Below are positions 49,779-59,872 of a DNA stretch of 64,000 nt, piece by piece. The notes under the pieces were generated by a model, which did no database searches, was not told where the DNA came from, and saw only the letters and a program-made list of their open reading frames with translations. Each line of letters opens with the position of its first letter. The first letter of the stretch is position 1. Source of the DNA: an uncultured Adlercreutzia sp. (lineage in GTDB: Bacteria; Actinomycetota; Coriobacteriia; Coriobacteriales; Eggerthellaceae); assembly GCA_910589165.1 (NCBI GenBank), contig CAJUSP010000001.1, positions 321,728-385,727 of the forward strand. Reading direction: 5' to 3'. The translations under genes and the position numbers were made by a program.

Positions 49779-51068
49779 ATGGCAGACAGCGATATCGTCT
49801 TAGACGAAAGCGGCAACGCCGCATCGGCGGTCGGCTTCGCGGCCATCGGCGTGCATGCCGGCTTCCGCCCCGACCCCGAGCGGCTCGATATGGCGCTCGT
49901 GGTAGCCGACGAGCCCTGCGCGGCGGCGGCCACCTTCACCACGAACGTCTTCTGCGCGGCCCCCGTGCGCGTCAGCTGCGAGCACTTCTCTGAAACCGGC
50001 TGCGGGGCTCCGGCCTACGGTTGCGCCCGTGCTGTGGTGGTGAACTCCGGCATCGCCAACGCCGCCACCGGCGAGGTGGGCCTGGAAAACGCCCGCAAAA
50101 CTGCCGAGATCGTTGGCGAGGCCGTGGGCTGCCCGGCCAACGAGGTGCTCGTGGCCTCCACGGGCGTCATCGGTCAGCACTTGAACCTGGAGCCCTTCGG
50201 CACCGGCGTGCCGGCGGCCCTGGCCACCCTGGCCGGCACCGCCGACGAGGCCCGGGCCGAGGTGGGCCTTACGGCCGCCCGGGCCATCATGACCACCGAC
50301 ACGGTGCCCAAGCACGCTGCCGTGCGCTTCTCCGGCGACGGCATCGGCTACCCTGGCGCCACGTTCACCATCGGCGGCATGGCCAAGGGCTCCGGCATGA
50401 TCATGCCGAACATGGCCACGATGATCGCCGTGCTCACCACCGACGCGCCCGTGGCCGCTCCGGACCTGTCCCGGGCGCTCAGCGGCGCGGTGGGCAAGAG
50501 CTTCAACAAGGTCACCGTGGATTCCGACACCTCCACCAACGACTCCTGCTTCCTGCTGGCCTCCGGCGCCGCCGCGCCCGCGGGCCCTGCGTTCACGCGC
50601 GAGAGCCCGGCCTACGAGCGCTTCTGCGAGGCGCTCGAGGCGCTCTGCGTCTTCCTCGCCCGCGCCATGGCCGCCGACGGCGAGGGGGCCACGCGCCTTA
50701 TCACCGTCACGGTCAACGGCGCCGCCACGGCCGAAGACGCCGACGTCGCTGCCCGTACCGTGGCCAACTCGCCCCTCGTGAAGACGGCGGTGTTCGGCCA
50801 CGACGCCAATTGGGGCCGTGTTGCCGCCGCCCTCGGACGCTCGGGCGCCCACTTCCAGCAAGAGGCCGTCGACATCGATATACTGGGCCTGCCGGTGTGC
50901 CGCGCCGGCCTTGTGGTCGACTTCGACGAGGACGAGGCGCTGCGCCGCTTCGAGGCGCCGGAAGTGGCCATCGAGGTGAACCTGCACGCCGGTGAGGAGT
51001 CCGCCACGGTGTGGACCTGCGACTTCTCGCACGACTATGTAACGATCAACGGAGACTATCGCTCATGA
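49779..51068 (+). CDS. argJ: Bifunctional ornithine acetyltransferase/N-acetylglutamate synthase
   Basis: The 429-residue precursor transfers acetyl groups from acetylornithine to glutamate, so the pathway is cyclic here. It is self-cleaved before the Thr of MIMPNMATMIAVL, which becomes the N-terminal nucleophile of the beta chain. Other marks are NSGIANAATGEVG, VPKHAAVRF and the GHDANWGRVAAALGRSG segment. AAAGGAC precedes the ATG. The stop overlaps the argB start (ATGA). Confidence 0.96.
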   Translation: MADSDIVLDESGNAASAVGFAAIGVHAGFRPDPERLDMALVVADEPCAAAATFTTNVFCAAPVRVSCEHFSETGCGAPAYGCARAVVVNSGIANAATGEVGLENARKTAEIVGEAVGCPANEVLVASTGVIGQHLNLEPFGTGVPAALATLAGTADEARAEVGLTAARAIMTTDTVPKHAAVRFSGDGIGYPGATFTIGGMAKGSGMIMPNMATMIAVLTTDAPVAAPDLSRALSGAVGKSFNKVTVDSDTSTNDSCFLLASGAAAPAGPAFTRESPAYERFCEALEALCVFLARAMAADGEGATRLITVTVNGAATAEDADVAARTVANSPLVKTAVFGHDANWGRVAAALGRSGAHFQQEAVDIDILGLPVCRAGLVVDFDEDEALRRFEAPEVAIEVNLHAGEESATVWTCDFSHDYVTINGDYRS

Positions 51069-52012
51069 AGTACGCATCAGAGGCCCGCGCCAGCGGCATC
51101 GCCGAATCCACCGGAGAGATCCTCTTCGAGGCCATGCCGTGGCTCAAGCAGGTGACGGGCAAGACCATCGTCATCAAGTACGGCGGCTCGGCCATGGAGA
51201 ACCCCGAGCTTGCCGCCGAGGTTATGGCCGATATCGTGCTGCTGAAGATCCTCGGCGTGAACCCCGTGCTCGTGCACGGCGGCGGCAAGGCCATCAACCG
51301 TGTGTTCGACAAGTTCGACATCCCCGTGGAATTCGTCGACGGCCAGCGCGTCACCACCGAGGCCGCCATGAGCCTGGTGCGCATGGTGCTCACCGGGGAA
51401 GTGAACCAGGAGCTGGTGGAGGCCATGAACGCCCACGGCAACATGGGCGTGGGTGTCTCGGGTACCGACGCCGGCATCATCGTGGCCGAGCAGGCCGACG
51501 AGCGCCTGGGCCGGGTGGGCAAGATCACCCGCATCAACACCGCGCTCATCGAGGACCTGGTGGCCGAGGACTACATTCCCATCATCGCCTCCATCGCCAT
51601 CGGCGAGGACGGCGGCTGCTACAACGTGAACGCCGACGTGGCGGCCGGCTACATCGCGGCGGCTATCGGCGCCCACAAGATCATCTTCCTCACCGACGTG
51701 GACGGCCTCTACGAGAACTACCCGGACCCCTCCTCCCTCATCGCCGAGATGTCTCTGGGCGAGGCGGAGGCCATGGTGCGCTCCGACAAGCTCTCCAGCG
51801 GCATGATCCCCAAGCTCACGAGCTGCGTGCGCGCGCTGGATTCCGGCGTGAACGGCGCCCATATCATCAACGGCACGGTGCCCCACGCCCTCTTGCTTGA
51901 GCTGCTTACCGACTCGGGCATGGGCACTATGGTCACCGGCCTGGCCTCGGCCCAGTTCCTCAACCTCTCGCCGGTCGGCAAGTTCGCCGCCAAGCTCATC
52001 GAGAACCGCTAA
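51065..52012 (+). CDS. argB: Acetylglutamate kinase
   Basis: The 315-residue amino-acid kinase phosphorylates N-acetylglutamate. KTIVIKYGGSAM and NPVLVHGGGKAIN are the nucleotide and substrate glycine loops; GCYNVNADVAAGYIAAAIGA and FLTDVDGLY complete the fold. The N-terminal extension before KTIVIKYGG (about 33 residues) is like that of arginine-inhibited, hexameric forms, so feedback inhibition by arginine is likely. The ATG overlaps the argJ stop, which gives tight coupling. Confidence 0.96.
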   Translation: MKYASEARASGIAESTGEILFEAMPWLKQVTGKTIVIKYGGSAMENPELAAEVMADIVLLKILGVNPVLVHGGGKAINRVFDKFDIPVEFVDGQRVTTEAAMSLVRMVLTGEVNQELVEAMNAHGNMGVGVSGTDAGIIVAEQADERLGRVGKITRINTALIEDLVAEDYIPIIASIAIGEDGGCYNVNADVAAGYIAAAIGAHKIIFLTDVDGLYENYPDPSSLIAEMSLGEAEAMVRSDKLSSGMIPKLTSCVRALDSGVNGAHIINGTVPHALLLELLTDSGMGTMVTGLASAQFLNLSPVGKFAAKLIENR

Positions 52013-52026
52013 CGAAAGGACATCCC

Positions 52027-53262
52027 ATGTCTCTCGCCCGTGAAAAGGCCCTGGAATCCGAATACGTGATGGGCACCTTCGCCCGCAAGCCCGTGGAATT
52101 CGTGGAAGGCGAGGGCATGATCCTGCGCGACGATACGGGCAAGGAGTACCTCGACTTCCTCTCCGGCATCGGCGTGGTGAGCCTCGGCCACTGCTACGAG
52201 CCGTTGGTGGAGGCCGTCAGCGCCCAGGCCGCCAAGCTCATCCACGTGAGCAACTACTACTACATCGAGCACCGCGGGGAAGTGGCCCAGCTGCTCTCGC
52301 AGATGCTGAACGCGAGAAGCCCCATGGAGCGCCCGGAGGTGTGGAAGACCTTCTTTGCGAACTCCGGCGCCGAGGCCAACGAGTGCGCCATCAAGCTGGC
52401 GCGCCTCTACGCCCGCCGCGAGGCCGAGAAGGCGGGACGCGACGGCGAGAGCGCCCCGCGGCTCATCGTCACCCTGGCGAAGAGCTTCCACGGCCGTACC
52501 CTGGCAACGCTGGCCGCCACGGCCCAGCCGGCCAAGCAGGAGGCCTTCCAGCCGCTGCCGGCCGGGTTCACCTCCACTCCCATCAACGACGTGGAGGCTT
52601 TGGAGCGCCTGTTCGCTACCCAGGGCGACCGCATCTGCGCCGTTATGATCGAGTGTATTCAGGGCGAGAGCGGCGTGCATCCCTGCACCCGCGAGTTCGT
52701 GCGCGCCATCCGCCAGCTCACGGCCAAGCACGGCGCCCTCATGATCTGCGACGAGGTGCAAAGCGGCATCTACCGCACGGGCCTGCCCTACGGCTTCCAG
52801 CACTTCGATATCACGCCAGACATCGTCACCATGGCCAAGGGCATCGCCTCGGGCATCGTGGCCGGTGCCTGCGCCGCCCGCGCCTCTATCGCCGACACCT
52901 TCGAGCCGGGCGACCACGGCACCACCTTCGGCGGCTCGAACATCGCCATGGCCGCCGCTCACGTGACCCTTTCCACCCTCATGGCACCGGGCATGGGCCC
53001 GCAGATCGTGAAGGTGGGCGACTACCTGCGCCAGCGCCTGGCCGAGCTGCCCCACGTGCAGGAGGTACGCGGCTACGGCCTTATGAACGGCATCGATCTT
53101 ACCCACGAGGCGCCGGCTGCCCCCGACATCGTCATGGCCGGCCTTGAGGCGGGGCTCGTGCTGAACGCCACCGGCCCCCACACCCTGCGCTTCCTGCCGC
53201 CCCTCATCTGCACCGAGGCCGACGTGGACGCCCTCGCCGAGAAGCTGGGGCCCTTGCTGTAG
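52027..53262 (+). CDS. argD: Acetylornithine aminotransferase
   Basis: The 411-residue PLP enzyme of class III converts acetylglutamate semialdehyde to acetylornithine. It shows DFLSGIGVVSLGH, FFANSGAEANECAIKLAR, SFHGRT, the cofactor Asp in LMICDEVQSGIYRTG and the PLP lysine in TMAKGIASG. AAAGGACA lies 14 nt after argB. A terminator follows, so argCJBD is a unit separate from argGH. Confidence 0.95.
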   Translation: MSLAREKALESEYVMGTFARKPVEFVEGEGMILRDDTGKEYLDFLSGIGVVSLGHCYEPLVEAVSAQAAKLIHVSNYYYIEHRGEVAQLLSQMLNARSPMERPEVWKTFFANSGAEANECAIKLARLYARREAEKAGRDGESAPRLIVTLAKSFHGRTLATLAATAQPAKQEAFQPLPAGFTSTPINDVEALERLFATQGDRICAVMIECIQGESGVHPCTREFVRAIRQLTAKHGALMICDEVQSGIYRTGLPYGFQHFDITPDIVTMAKGIASGIVAGACAARASIADTFEPGDHGTTFGGSNIAMAAAHVTLSTLMAPGMGPQIVKVGDYLRQRLAELPHVQEVRGYGLMNGIDLTHEAPAAPDIVMAGLEAGLVLNATGPHTLRFLPPLICTEADVDALAEKLGPLL

Positions 53263-53289
53263 GGGTCGGGCACATCGTCGCTATCCAGC

Positions 53290-53317
53290 GGGACGCTGCA
53301 CAACGAGGCAGCGTCCC
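53290..53317 (+). terminator. Terminator after argD
   Basis: GGGACGCTGC (53290-53299) pairs with GCAGCGTCCC (53308-53317), then a pyrimidine-rich GCTCTGCTTT. Confidence 0.7.
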
Positions 53318-53430
53318 GCTCTGCTTTCCGCAGCCGAATAGCCAGGTCATGTAAGCGTATTTTTGTGCACTCGCACAGCACATTGCACAATTAAATCGGG
53401 CCGTTTCGGAAAAATTTTTCGAATTTCCCC

Positions 53431-53459
53431 TTGACTCGCCGTCGATTCGTGCATAATGC
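53431..53459 (+). promoter_or_regulatory. Probable argG promoter
   Basis: TTGACT at 53431-53436 is followed by overlapping -10 candidates CATAAT/TAATGC within the dyad GTGCATAATGCAC. The dyad could also serve as an operator. Confidence 0.55.
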
Positions 53460-53540
53460 ACCGCAACGCTTGGCCGAGGGCGCGCCCGATGCGCACCCCA
53501 TAACTCGGATGGCCAGGCGCCTTTAGAAGGAACGGAAGCT

Positions 53541-53675
53541 ATGCAGGCAGCAGCGAACATACTCGAGCTTGGCGCCCAGGGTGCCCTCGTTTCGCTGTGC
53601 TTCGAAACCGCTCCTTTCGCCACGGCCGGCGACCGACGCCGACGTATCTGCGATCTGCGACGCCGACGCGCGTAA
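53541..53675 (+). CDS. Arginine-rich leader peptide of argG
   Basis: A 44-codon frame starts at ATG 53541 behind AAGGAACGGAAG. The first 30 residues are ordinary; residues 32-35 and 40-43 are each four consecutive Arg (CGA CGC CGA CGT and CGA CGC CGA CGC), giving DRRRRICDLRRRRA at the end. The second run and the TAA stop lie inside the loop of the terminator hairpin at 53652-53689. A ribosome stalled on the first run for lack of charged tRNA-Arg would cover the 5' arm of the hairpin and let transcription reach argG. This is the logic of amino-acid attenuation; the mechanism is inferred from sequence alone. Confidence 0.7.
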   Translation: MQAAANILELGAQGALVSLCFETAPFATAGDRRRRICDLRRRRA

Positions 53676-53689
53676 GCAGATCTTTTTTT
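53652..53689 (+). terminator. Attenuator terminator in the argG leader
   Basis: GATCTGC (53652-53658) pairs with GCAGATC (53676-53682), followed by seven T residues. A second ATCTGC at 53646-53651 can compete for the same 3' arm. It lies about 170 nt before the argG start, inside its own transcript. Confidence 0.72.
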
Positions 53690-53856
53690 GCACCCTTATG
53701 GTGCGCCTGCGGGCCGTCTCGGGTCCGCGAAAGGCCGTGGCATCCCTCGCCTCCGTGCGATACCCCTGCATAATTTTGCGCCCCGCTGCGCGCCTTTCGA
53801 ATCGCCCTAGCGACCCGGGACGGTCCCCTGAAAGCCCGAACACGAAAGGCACTCCC

Positions 53857-55236
<1,380 letters not shown>

Positions 55237-55238
55237 CC

Positions 55239-56612
55239 ATGGCACTGTGGTCGGGAAGATTCGTTGAGGGCGTCGACGCCTTCACCCAACGGTTCGGCGC
55301 GTCGCTGCCGGTAGACCAGCGCCTGTACGCCCAGGATATTGCCGGGTCGAAGGCCCATGCGGCCATGCTCGCGGCCCAGGGCGTCATCGCGGCGGAAGAC
55401 GCCGAGGCCATCAAGGCCGGGCTCGACGGCATTCTGGCCGACATCGAGGCGGGCACCTTCGTCTTCGACATCAACGACGAAGACATTCACATGGCCATCG
55501 AGGGCGAGCTCACCCGCCGCATCGGCGAGGCCGGGGCGCGGCTGCACACCGGCCGCTCGCGCAACGACCAGGTGGCCACCGACACGCGGCTGTACGCCAA
55601 GCAGCGGGCGGCCGACCTCATGACGGCCAACGTCGCCCTGCGCGAGGCCCTCATCGGCCAGGCCGAGGCGAACTTTGAGGTGATCCTGCCTGGCTACACC
55701 CACCTGCAGCATGCCCAGCCAGTGCTCTTCTCGCACCATATGCTCGCCTACGTGGCCATGCTCGAGCGCGACTACACGCGCCTGCAGGCGGCCCTTGACG
55801 CCGCCGACGCGAGCCCCCTGGGCGCGGCGGCCCTGGCCGGCACCACCTATCCGCTCGACCGCTTCGCCACCGCCGAGGCCCTCGGGTTTGCGGCCCCCAT
55901 CGCCAACTCGCTCGACGCCGTGTCCGACCGCGATTTTCTGCTCGACCTCATCTACGCCTGCAGCGTGTCGTGCTTGCACCTGTCGCGCCTGTGCGAGGAG
56001 CTGGTGCTGTGGTCGTCCTCCGAGTTCGGCTTCATCACGCTGTCCGACAGCTACTCCACCGGCTCGTCCATCATGCCCCAGAAGAAGAACCCCGACTTCG
56101 CCGAGCTCATCCGGGGCAAGTCGGGCCGGGTCGTGGGCGATCTGGTGGCCCTCATGATGACGCTGAAGTCGCTGCCGCTGGCCTACAACAAGGACCTACA
56201 AGAAGACAAGCAGGGTGCCACGGACGCCGCCGACACCCTGGAGGACTGCTACGTGTGCGCCGCCGGCATGGTGGCCACCATGACCGTGAACGCCGAGGCC
56301 ATGCGCGCCCAGGCGAAGAAGGGCTACCTGGCGGCGACGGACGTGGCCGACTACCTGGCGAAGAAGGGCCTGCCCTTCCGCCGGGCCCACGAGGTGGTGG
56401 GGCACCTGGTGCTGCTGTGCGACACGCGCGGCTGCGATTTGGAAGACCTCACCCTGGCCGACTTCCAGGCGGAAAGCGAGCTCTTCGAGGCCGACGTCAT
56501 GGAATGCCTGAACCTCGAGGCCATCGTGGCCGCCCGCACCACCTACGGCGGCACCGCCCACACCCAAGTGCGCACCCAGCTAGAAGCCGCTAAGAATCGC
56601 CTCCCGCACTAA
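55239..56612 (+). CDS. argH: Argininosuccinate lyase
   Basis: The 457-residue enzyme splits argininosuccinate into arginine and fumarate, the last step of the pathway. It has the fumarase-superfamily signature TGSSIMPQKKNPDFAELIRGKSG, with the catalytic Ser in it, TGRSRNDQVATDTRLY and GYTHLQHAQPVLFSHH. It begins 2 nt after argG in the same operon. A palindromic element follows the stop by about 20 bp. Confidence 0.96.
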   Translation: MALWSGRFVEGVDAFTQRFGASLPVDQRLYAQDIAGSKAHAAMLAAQGVIAAEDAEAIKAGLDGILADIEAGTFVFDINDEDIHMAIEGELTRRIGEAGARLHTGRSRNDQVATDTRLYAKQRAADLMTANVALREALIGQAEANFEVILPGYTHLQHAQPVLFSHHMLAYVAMLERDYTRLQAALDAADASPLGAAALAGTTYPLDRFATAEALGFAAPIANSLDAVSDRDFLLDLIYACSVSCLHLSRLCEELVLWSSSEFGFITLSDSYSTGSSIMPQKKNPDFAELIRGKSGRVVGDLVALMMTLKSLPLAYNKDLQEDKQGATDAADTLEDCYVCAAGMVATMTVNAEAMRAQAKKGYLAATDVADYLAKKGLPFRRAHEVVGHLVLLCDTRGCDLEDLTLADFQAESELFEADVMECLNLEAIVAARTTYGGTAHTQVRTQLEAAKNRLPH

Positions 56613-56631
56613 CCCGCGAGGCAGCGCCTCG

Positions 56632-56729
56632 GTGGGACAGTGCCCCGGAGGGGTGTCTCATGTTCCGAAGGGCCCTCTGTGCCGCAGGGCTCCCAGAACA
56701 TGAGACACCCCTCCGGGGCACTGTCCCAC
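56632..56729. repeat. 98-bp palindromic element, intergenic copy
   Basis: Arms GTGGGACAGTGCCCCGGAGG... and its complement, continuing to GTCTCATGTTC. The change of A to G in one arm is compensated in the other, so base pairing is conserved. Confidence 0.92.
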
Positions 56730-56839
56730 GCTGGAATAGCCCCGCCGCCCTCTGTACTTTTCCTGATCGTGGCGCGGCGCGGGCGGCCCTCCATAACTCA
56801 CTGGTAAAATAACCTGACCTATATCGATGGAGGTTTTCC

Positions 56840-59044
56840 GTGGGTTCACGCGCAATGAAGGGCCGCAAAGGCACCAAAACGAAGAACAAGAAGGCCGTCG
56901 TCCTGGGCGTGCTCGGCGTGTTCGTGGCGTTCATCGCCGCGGGCGTGTTCGGCGTCGTCACCCTGTGCAACTCCTGGCTCGAGGATCTGCCCGACTACCA
57001 GAACGCCGAGGCCTACAACTCGGCCCAGCCCACCTACGTCTACGCTTCCGACGGCACCACCCTGCTCGCCGAGTTCCAGCTGGAGAACCGCGACCCGGTG
57101 GCCTTCGACCAAATCAGCGAGTACGTCATCAAGGGCACCGTGGCCACCGAGGACGAGCGCTTCTACTCCCATGCCGGCGTCGACTACATCGGCGTGGCCC
57201 GCGCGCTCGTGAACAACCTCATGGGCGGCCAGCTCGAGGGCGCCTCCACCATCACCCAGCAGTTCGTGCGCAACACCATCCTCTCCGACGAGATGCGCGA
57301 CATCTCCTTCAAGCGCAAGATCCGCGAGATGTACATTTCCCAGAAGCTGGAAGAGCAGTACTCCAAAGACCAGATCCTGCTCATGTACCTGAACACCATC
57401 AACTACGGCTCCGGCGCCTACGGCATCGAGGCCGCCGCCGAGCGCTACTTCTCGAAGGACGCGAAGGACCTCACGGTGAACGAGGCGGCCACGCTCGTGG
57501 GCATTCCGCAGTCGCCTACCTACAACAACCCCATCGACTATCCGGAGAACTGCCTTAAGCGCCGCAACACGGTGCTCGACCGCATGGTGTCGAACAACGT
57601 GATCACCGCCGAGGAGGCCGAGGCGGTGAAGGCCGAGCCCATCGAGCTGAACCCGTCGGAGCCCTCCATGACCGGCATCGTGGCCTACCCCTACTTCACG
57701 AGCTACGTGCGCAACCAGCTCACCAACCCCGACGGCAAGTACGCCTATTCCACCTCCGAGCTGTTCAAGGGCGGCCTGAAAGTGATCACCACCCTCGATA
57801 TCGAGGCCCAGCAGGCGGCCGAGGAAGCCGCGGCGGCCAAGGAGGAAGAGGCGGGCGACCCCTTCGAGGTGTCCATGGCGGTTGTCAACCCTGAAAACGG
57901 CTACATCGACGCCATGGTGGGCGGCCACGATTACGAGAGCAACCAGGTGAACATGGCCACGGGCGAGGGCGGTGCGGGCCGCCAGGCCGGGTCGTCCTTC
58001 AAGCTGTTCACCCTGTGCGCGGCCATCAACGCCGGCATCGACCCGGAAACCCTCATCGACGCGGGCTACAAGGTCGACCTCGAGGGCGGCGAGCCGGTGT
58101 ACAACAACGCCAAGGCCGACTACGGCACCCGCACCATCAAGAGCGCCTTCGGTGTGTCGTCGAACACGGCGTTCATCCGCCTGCTGCTGTCGGTGGGCGT
58201 CGACAAGGTCATCGAGATGGCGCGGTCCATGGGCATCACCTCCGACATGCCCGCCATGGCCGGCCTCACCCTCGGCATCGCCTCGGTCACCCCGCTCGAG
58301 ATGGCCGATGCCTACGCCACGGTGGCCAACGGCGGCGTGCACTACGATCCGGAATGCATCATCTCCATCGAGGACCGCAACGGCAAGGTCATCGTCGACA
58401 ACACCGACCCCACCGGCGAGCGCGTGTTCTCGAAGGAAGTGGCCCGCGCCGCCCTCGACTGCCTGGAAGTGGTCATCGACAGCGGCACTGGTAAGGCGGC
58501 CAAGCCCGACAACGGCCAGGAGGCCGGCGGCAAGACCGGCACTACCGACGACAAGAAGGACAGCTGGTTCTGCGGCGTGACGCCCCAATACTCCGTGGCC
58601 ATCTGGCTGGGCGACCGCAGCGACTACACGAAGGCCAAGGCCACCAACACTACGGCGGCCAGCGTCTTCGCCGACTTTATCGACAAGATGATCTCCTCCT
58701 CCGAGACGGTGAAGTTCTTCGAGGCGGAAAAGCCCGAGTACAAGCGCGATTACCGCGACGAGGACAATCACATCGGCGGCTACTACTCCTCTAAGAAGGA
58801 TAAGAAGGACGACGATGACGAGACGAAGGTGACCGAGCAGGATGAAGGCGATGGCGACGAGGGCGAAGGCGGTGAAGGCGGCGAGGGCGGCAACAATAAC
58901 AACACCGTGACGCCGGAGCCGACGCCCGAGCCCACACCGGATCCCGAACCCACGCCCGATCCTACTCCGGATCCCGAGCCCACGCCCGATCCCACGCCGG
59001 ATCCGACGCCCGACCCGGGCGGCGGGGAAGGCGGCGGCGAGTAG
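56840..59044 (+). CDS. Class A penicillin-binding protein (transglycosylase/transpeptidase)
   Basis: The 734-residue bifunctional enzyme polymerises and cross-links peptidoglycan. A membrane anchor lies at about 18-45. The glycosyltransferase 51 domain has ATEDERFYSHAGVD and GASTITQQFVRN (catalytic Glu residues in EDERF). The transpeptidase has SSFK (active Ser), SSNT and KTGTTDD. The C-terminus is a long Asp/Glu/Lys-rich then Thr-Pro-Glu/Asp repeat tail (about 650-734), probably spanning the wall. It starts at GTG 56840 with GGAGG 6 nt upstream. Confidence 0.95.
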   Translation: MGSRAMKGRKGTKTKNKKAVVLGVLGVFVAFIAAGVFGVVTLCNSWLEDLPDYQNAEAYNSAQPTYVYASDGTTLLAEFQLENRDPVAFDQISEYVIKGTVATEDERFYSHAGVDYIGVARALVNNLMGGQLEGASTITQQFVRNTILSDEMRDISFKRKIREMYISQKLEEQYSKDQILLMYLNTINYGSGAYGIEAAAERYFSKDAKDLTVNEAATLVGIPQSPTYNNPIDYPENCLKRRNTVLDRMVSNNVITAEEAEAVKAEPIELNPSEPSMTGIVAYPYFTSYVRNQLTNPDGKYAYSTSELFKGGLKVITTLDIEAQQAAEEAAAAKEEEAGDPFEVSMAVVNPENGYIDAMVGGHDYESNQVNMATGEGGAGRQAGSSFKLFTLCAAINAGIDPETLIDAGYKVDLEGGEPVYNNAKADYGTRTIKSAFGVSSNTAFIRLLLSVGVDKVIEMARSMGITSDMPAMAGLTLGIASVTPLEMADAYATVANGGVHYDPECIISIEDRNGKVIVDNTDPTGERVFSKEVARAALDCLEVVIDSGTGKAAKPDNGQEAGGKTGTTDDKKDSWFCGVTPQYSVAIWLGDRSDYTKAKATNTTAASVFADFIDKMISSSETVKFFEAEKPEYKRDYRDEDNHIGGYYSSKKDKKDDDDETKVTEQDEGDGDEGEGGEGGEGGNNNNTVTPEPTPEPTPDPEPTPDPTPDPEPTPDPTPDPTPDPGGGEGGGE

Positions 59045-59081
59045 ACGCGCCTCGCCCAGTAATTGTTGCGATACCGTGACG

Positions 59082-59106
59082 GCAAGGGGGCAGAGGGTCC
59101 CCTTGC
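59082..59106 (+). terminator. Hairpin after the penicillin-binding protein gene
   Basis: GCAAGGGG pairs with CCCCTTGC across a 9-nt loop. There is no T tract. Confidence 0.4.
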
Positions 59107-59194
59107 TGCTATCATGAGGAAGAACGAGCCGAAGGGGCCGTAAGCGCCCCTTCCCAGAACGAGACGGCGCCCGGCGCCGGAAGGGGAGAGCCCC

Positions 59195-59704
59195 ATGAAA
59201 AACAAGATGATCGTCCGCATTCTGGCCGTGGCCTGCGCCGCCGCCTTGGCCGCGTGCGCCCTCGCCGGCTGTCAGTCGCCCGCCACCGGCGCCACCGATC
59301 AGCAGCAGGCCAACCGCACCTACATGACGAAAGTGAACCAGGCGGTCGAGGACCTGAACCTGCGCCTGGCCGATTTCGACGAGGCCGTGGCACAGGGCAA
59401 CGCCGTGAACATGCGCACCAAGGCCGACGACGCCTTCGCGGCCATCGACGCCCTGCAGGCGGTAGACACCCCCGATGCCATGAAGGACCTGCAGCAGAAC
59501 TACGTGGACGGCTGCACCAAGTTGAAGGACGCCCTCAGCGCCTACATCGACCTGTACACGGAAATCGACAGCGCCACCGAGGAGCATCCCTTCGACTACG
59601 CCACCTACGACGATCGCCTCAAGGCGGTTCAAGATGCCTACAACGAGGGCATCGACAAGCTGAAGGCCGCCGACGAAGAAGCCCTCAAGCTGAACGAAGA
59701 TTAA
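59195..59704 (+). CDS. Small helical lipoprotein of unknown function
   Basis: The 169-residue protein has a lipoprotein signal (lipobox LAGC at about 26) and then almost only amphipathic helices (VNQAVEDLNLRLADFDEAV, AFAAIDALQAV, DALSAYIDLYTEI). No catalytic motif is visible. GGAAGGGGAGAG lies before the ATG. It may be a structural or binding protein on the cell surface; I do not recognise the family. Confidence 0.85.
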   Translation: MKNKMIVRILAVACAAALAACALAGCQSPATGATDQQQANRTYMTKVNQAVEDLNLRLADFDEAVAQGNAVNMRTKADDAFAAIDALQAVDTPDAMKDLQQNYVDGCTKLKDALSAYIDLYTEIDSATEEHPFDYATYDDRLKAVQDAYNEGIDKLKAADEEALKLNED

Positions 59705-59736
59705 TAGAAGGAAGGGCGGCTTTCGCGCCGCCCTCC

Positions 59737-59761
59737 GTAGGGCAAGGGCCATGCCCTTGCC
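59737..59761. repeat. REP-like palindrome, copy 4
   Basis: Identical in its 25-bp core to the copy at 24708; about 36 bp before an inverted copy at 59797. Confidence 0.75.
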
Positions 59762-59796
59762 GCTCGACTGGTAAGGACACTTCTTTCTGGTTGATC

Positions 59797-59821
59797 GGCA
59801 AGGGCATGGCCCTTGCCCTAC
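59797..59821. repeat. REP-like palindrome, copy 5 (inverted)
   Basis: GGCAAGGGCATGGCCCTTGCCCTAC, making with copy 4 an inverted couple that could fold into a long hairpin. Confidence 0.75.
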
Positions 59822-59872
59822 GAATGGGTCGCCCCAGGGAACGCGTCCTTGGGGGCACCGGTGAGGAGAAGA

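Noticed and set aside
53569..53856. N-terminal extension of argG through the leader
   Set aside because: The frame has no ribosome site, crosses the terminator, and argininosuccinate synthases begin shortly before the P-loop, as with ATG 53857.
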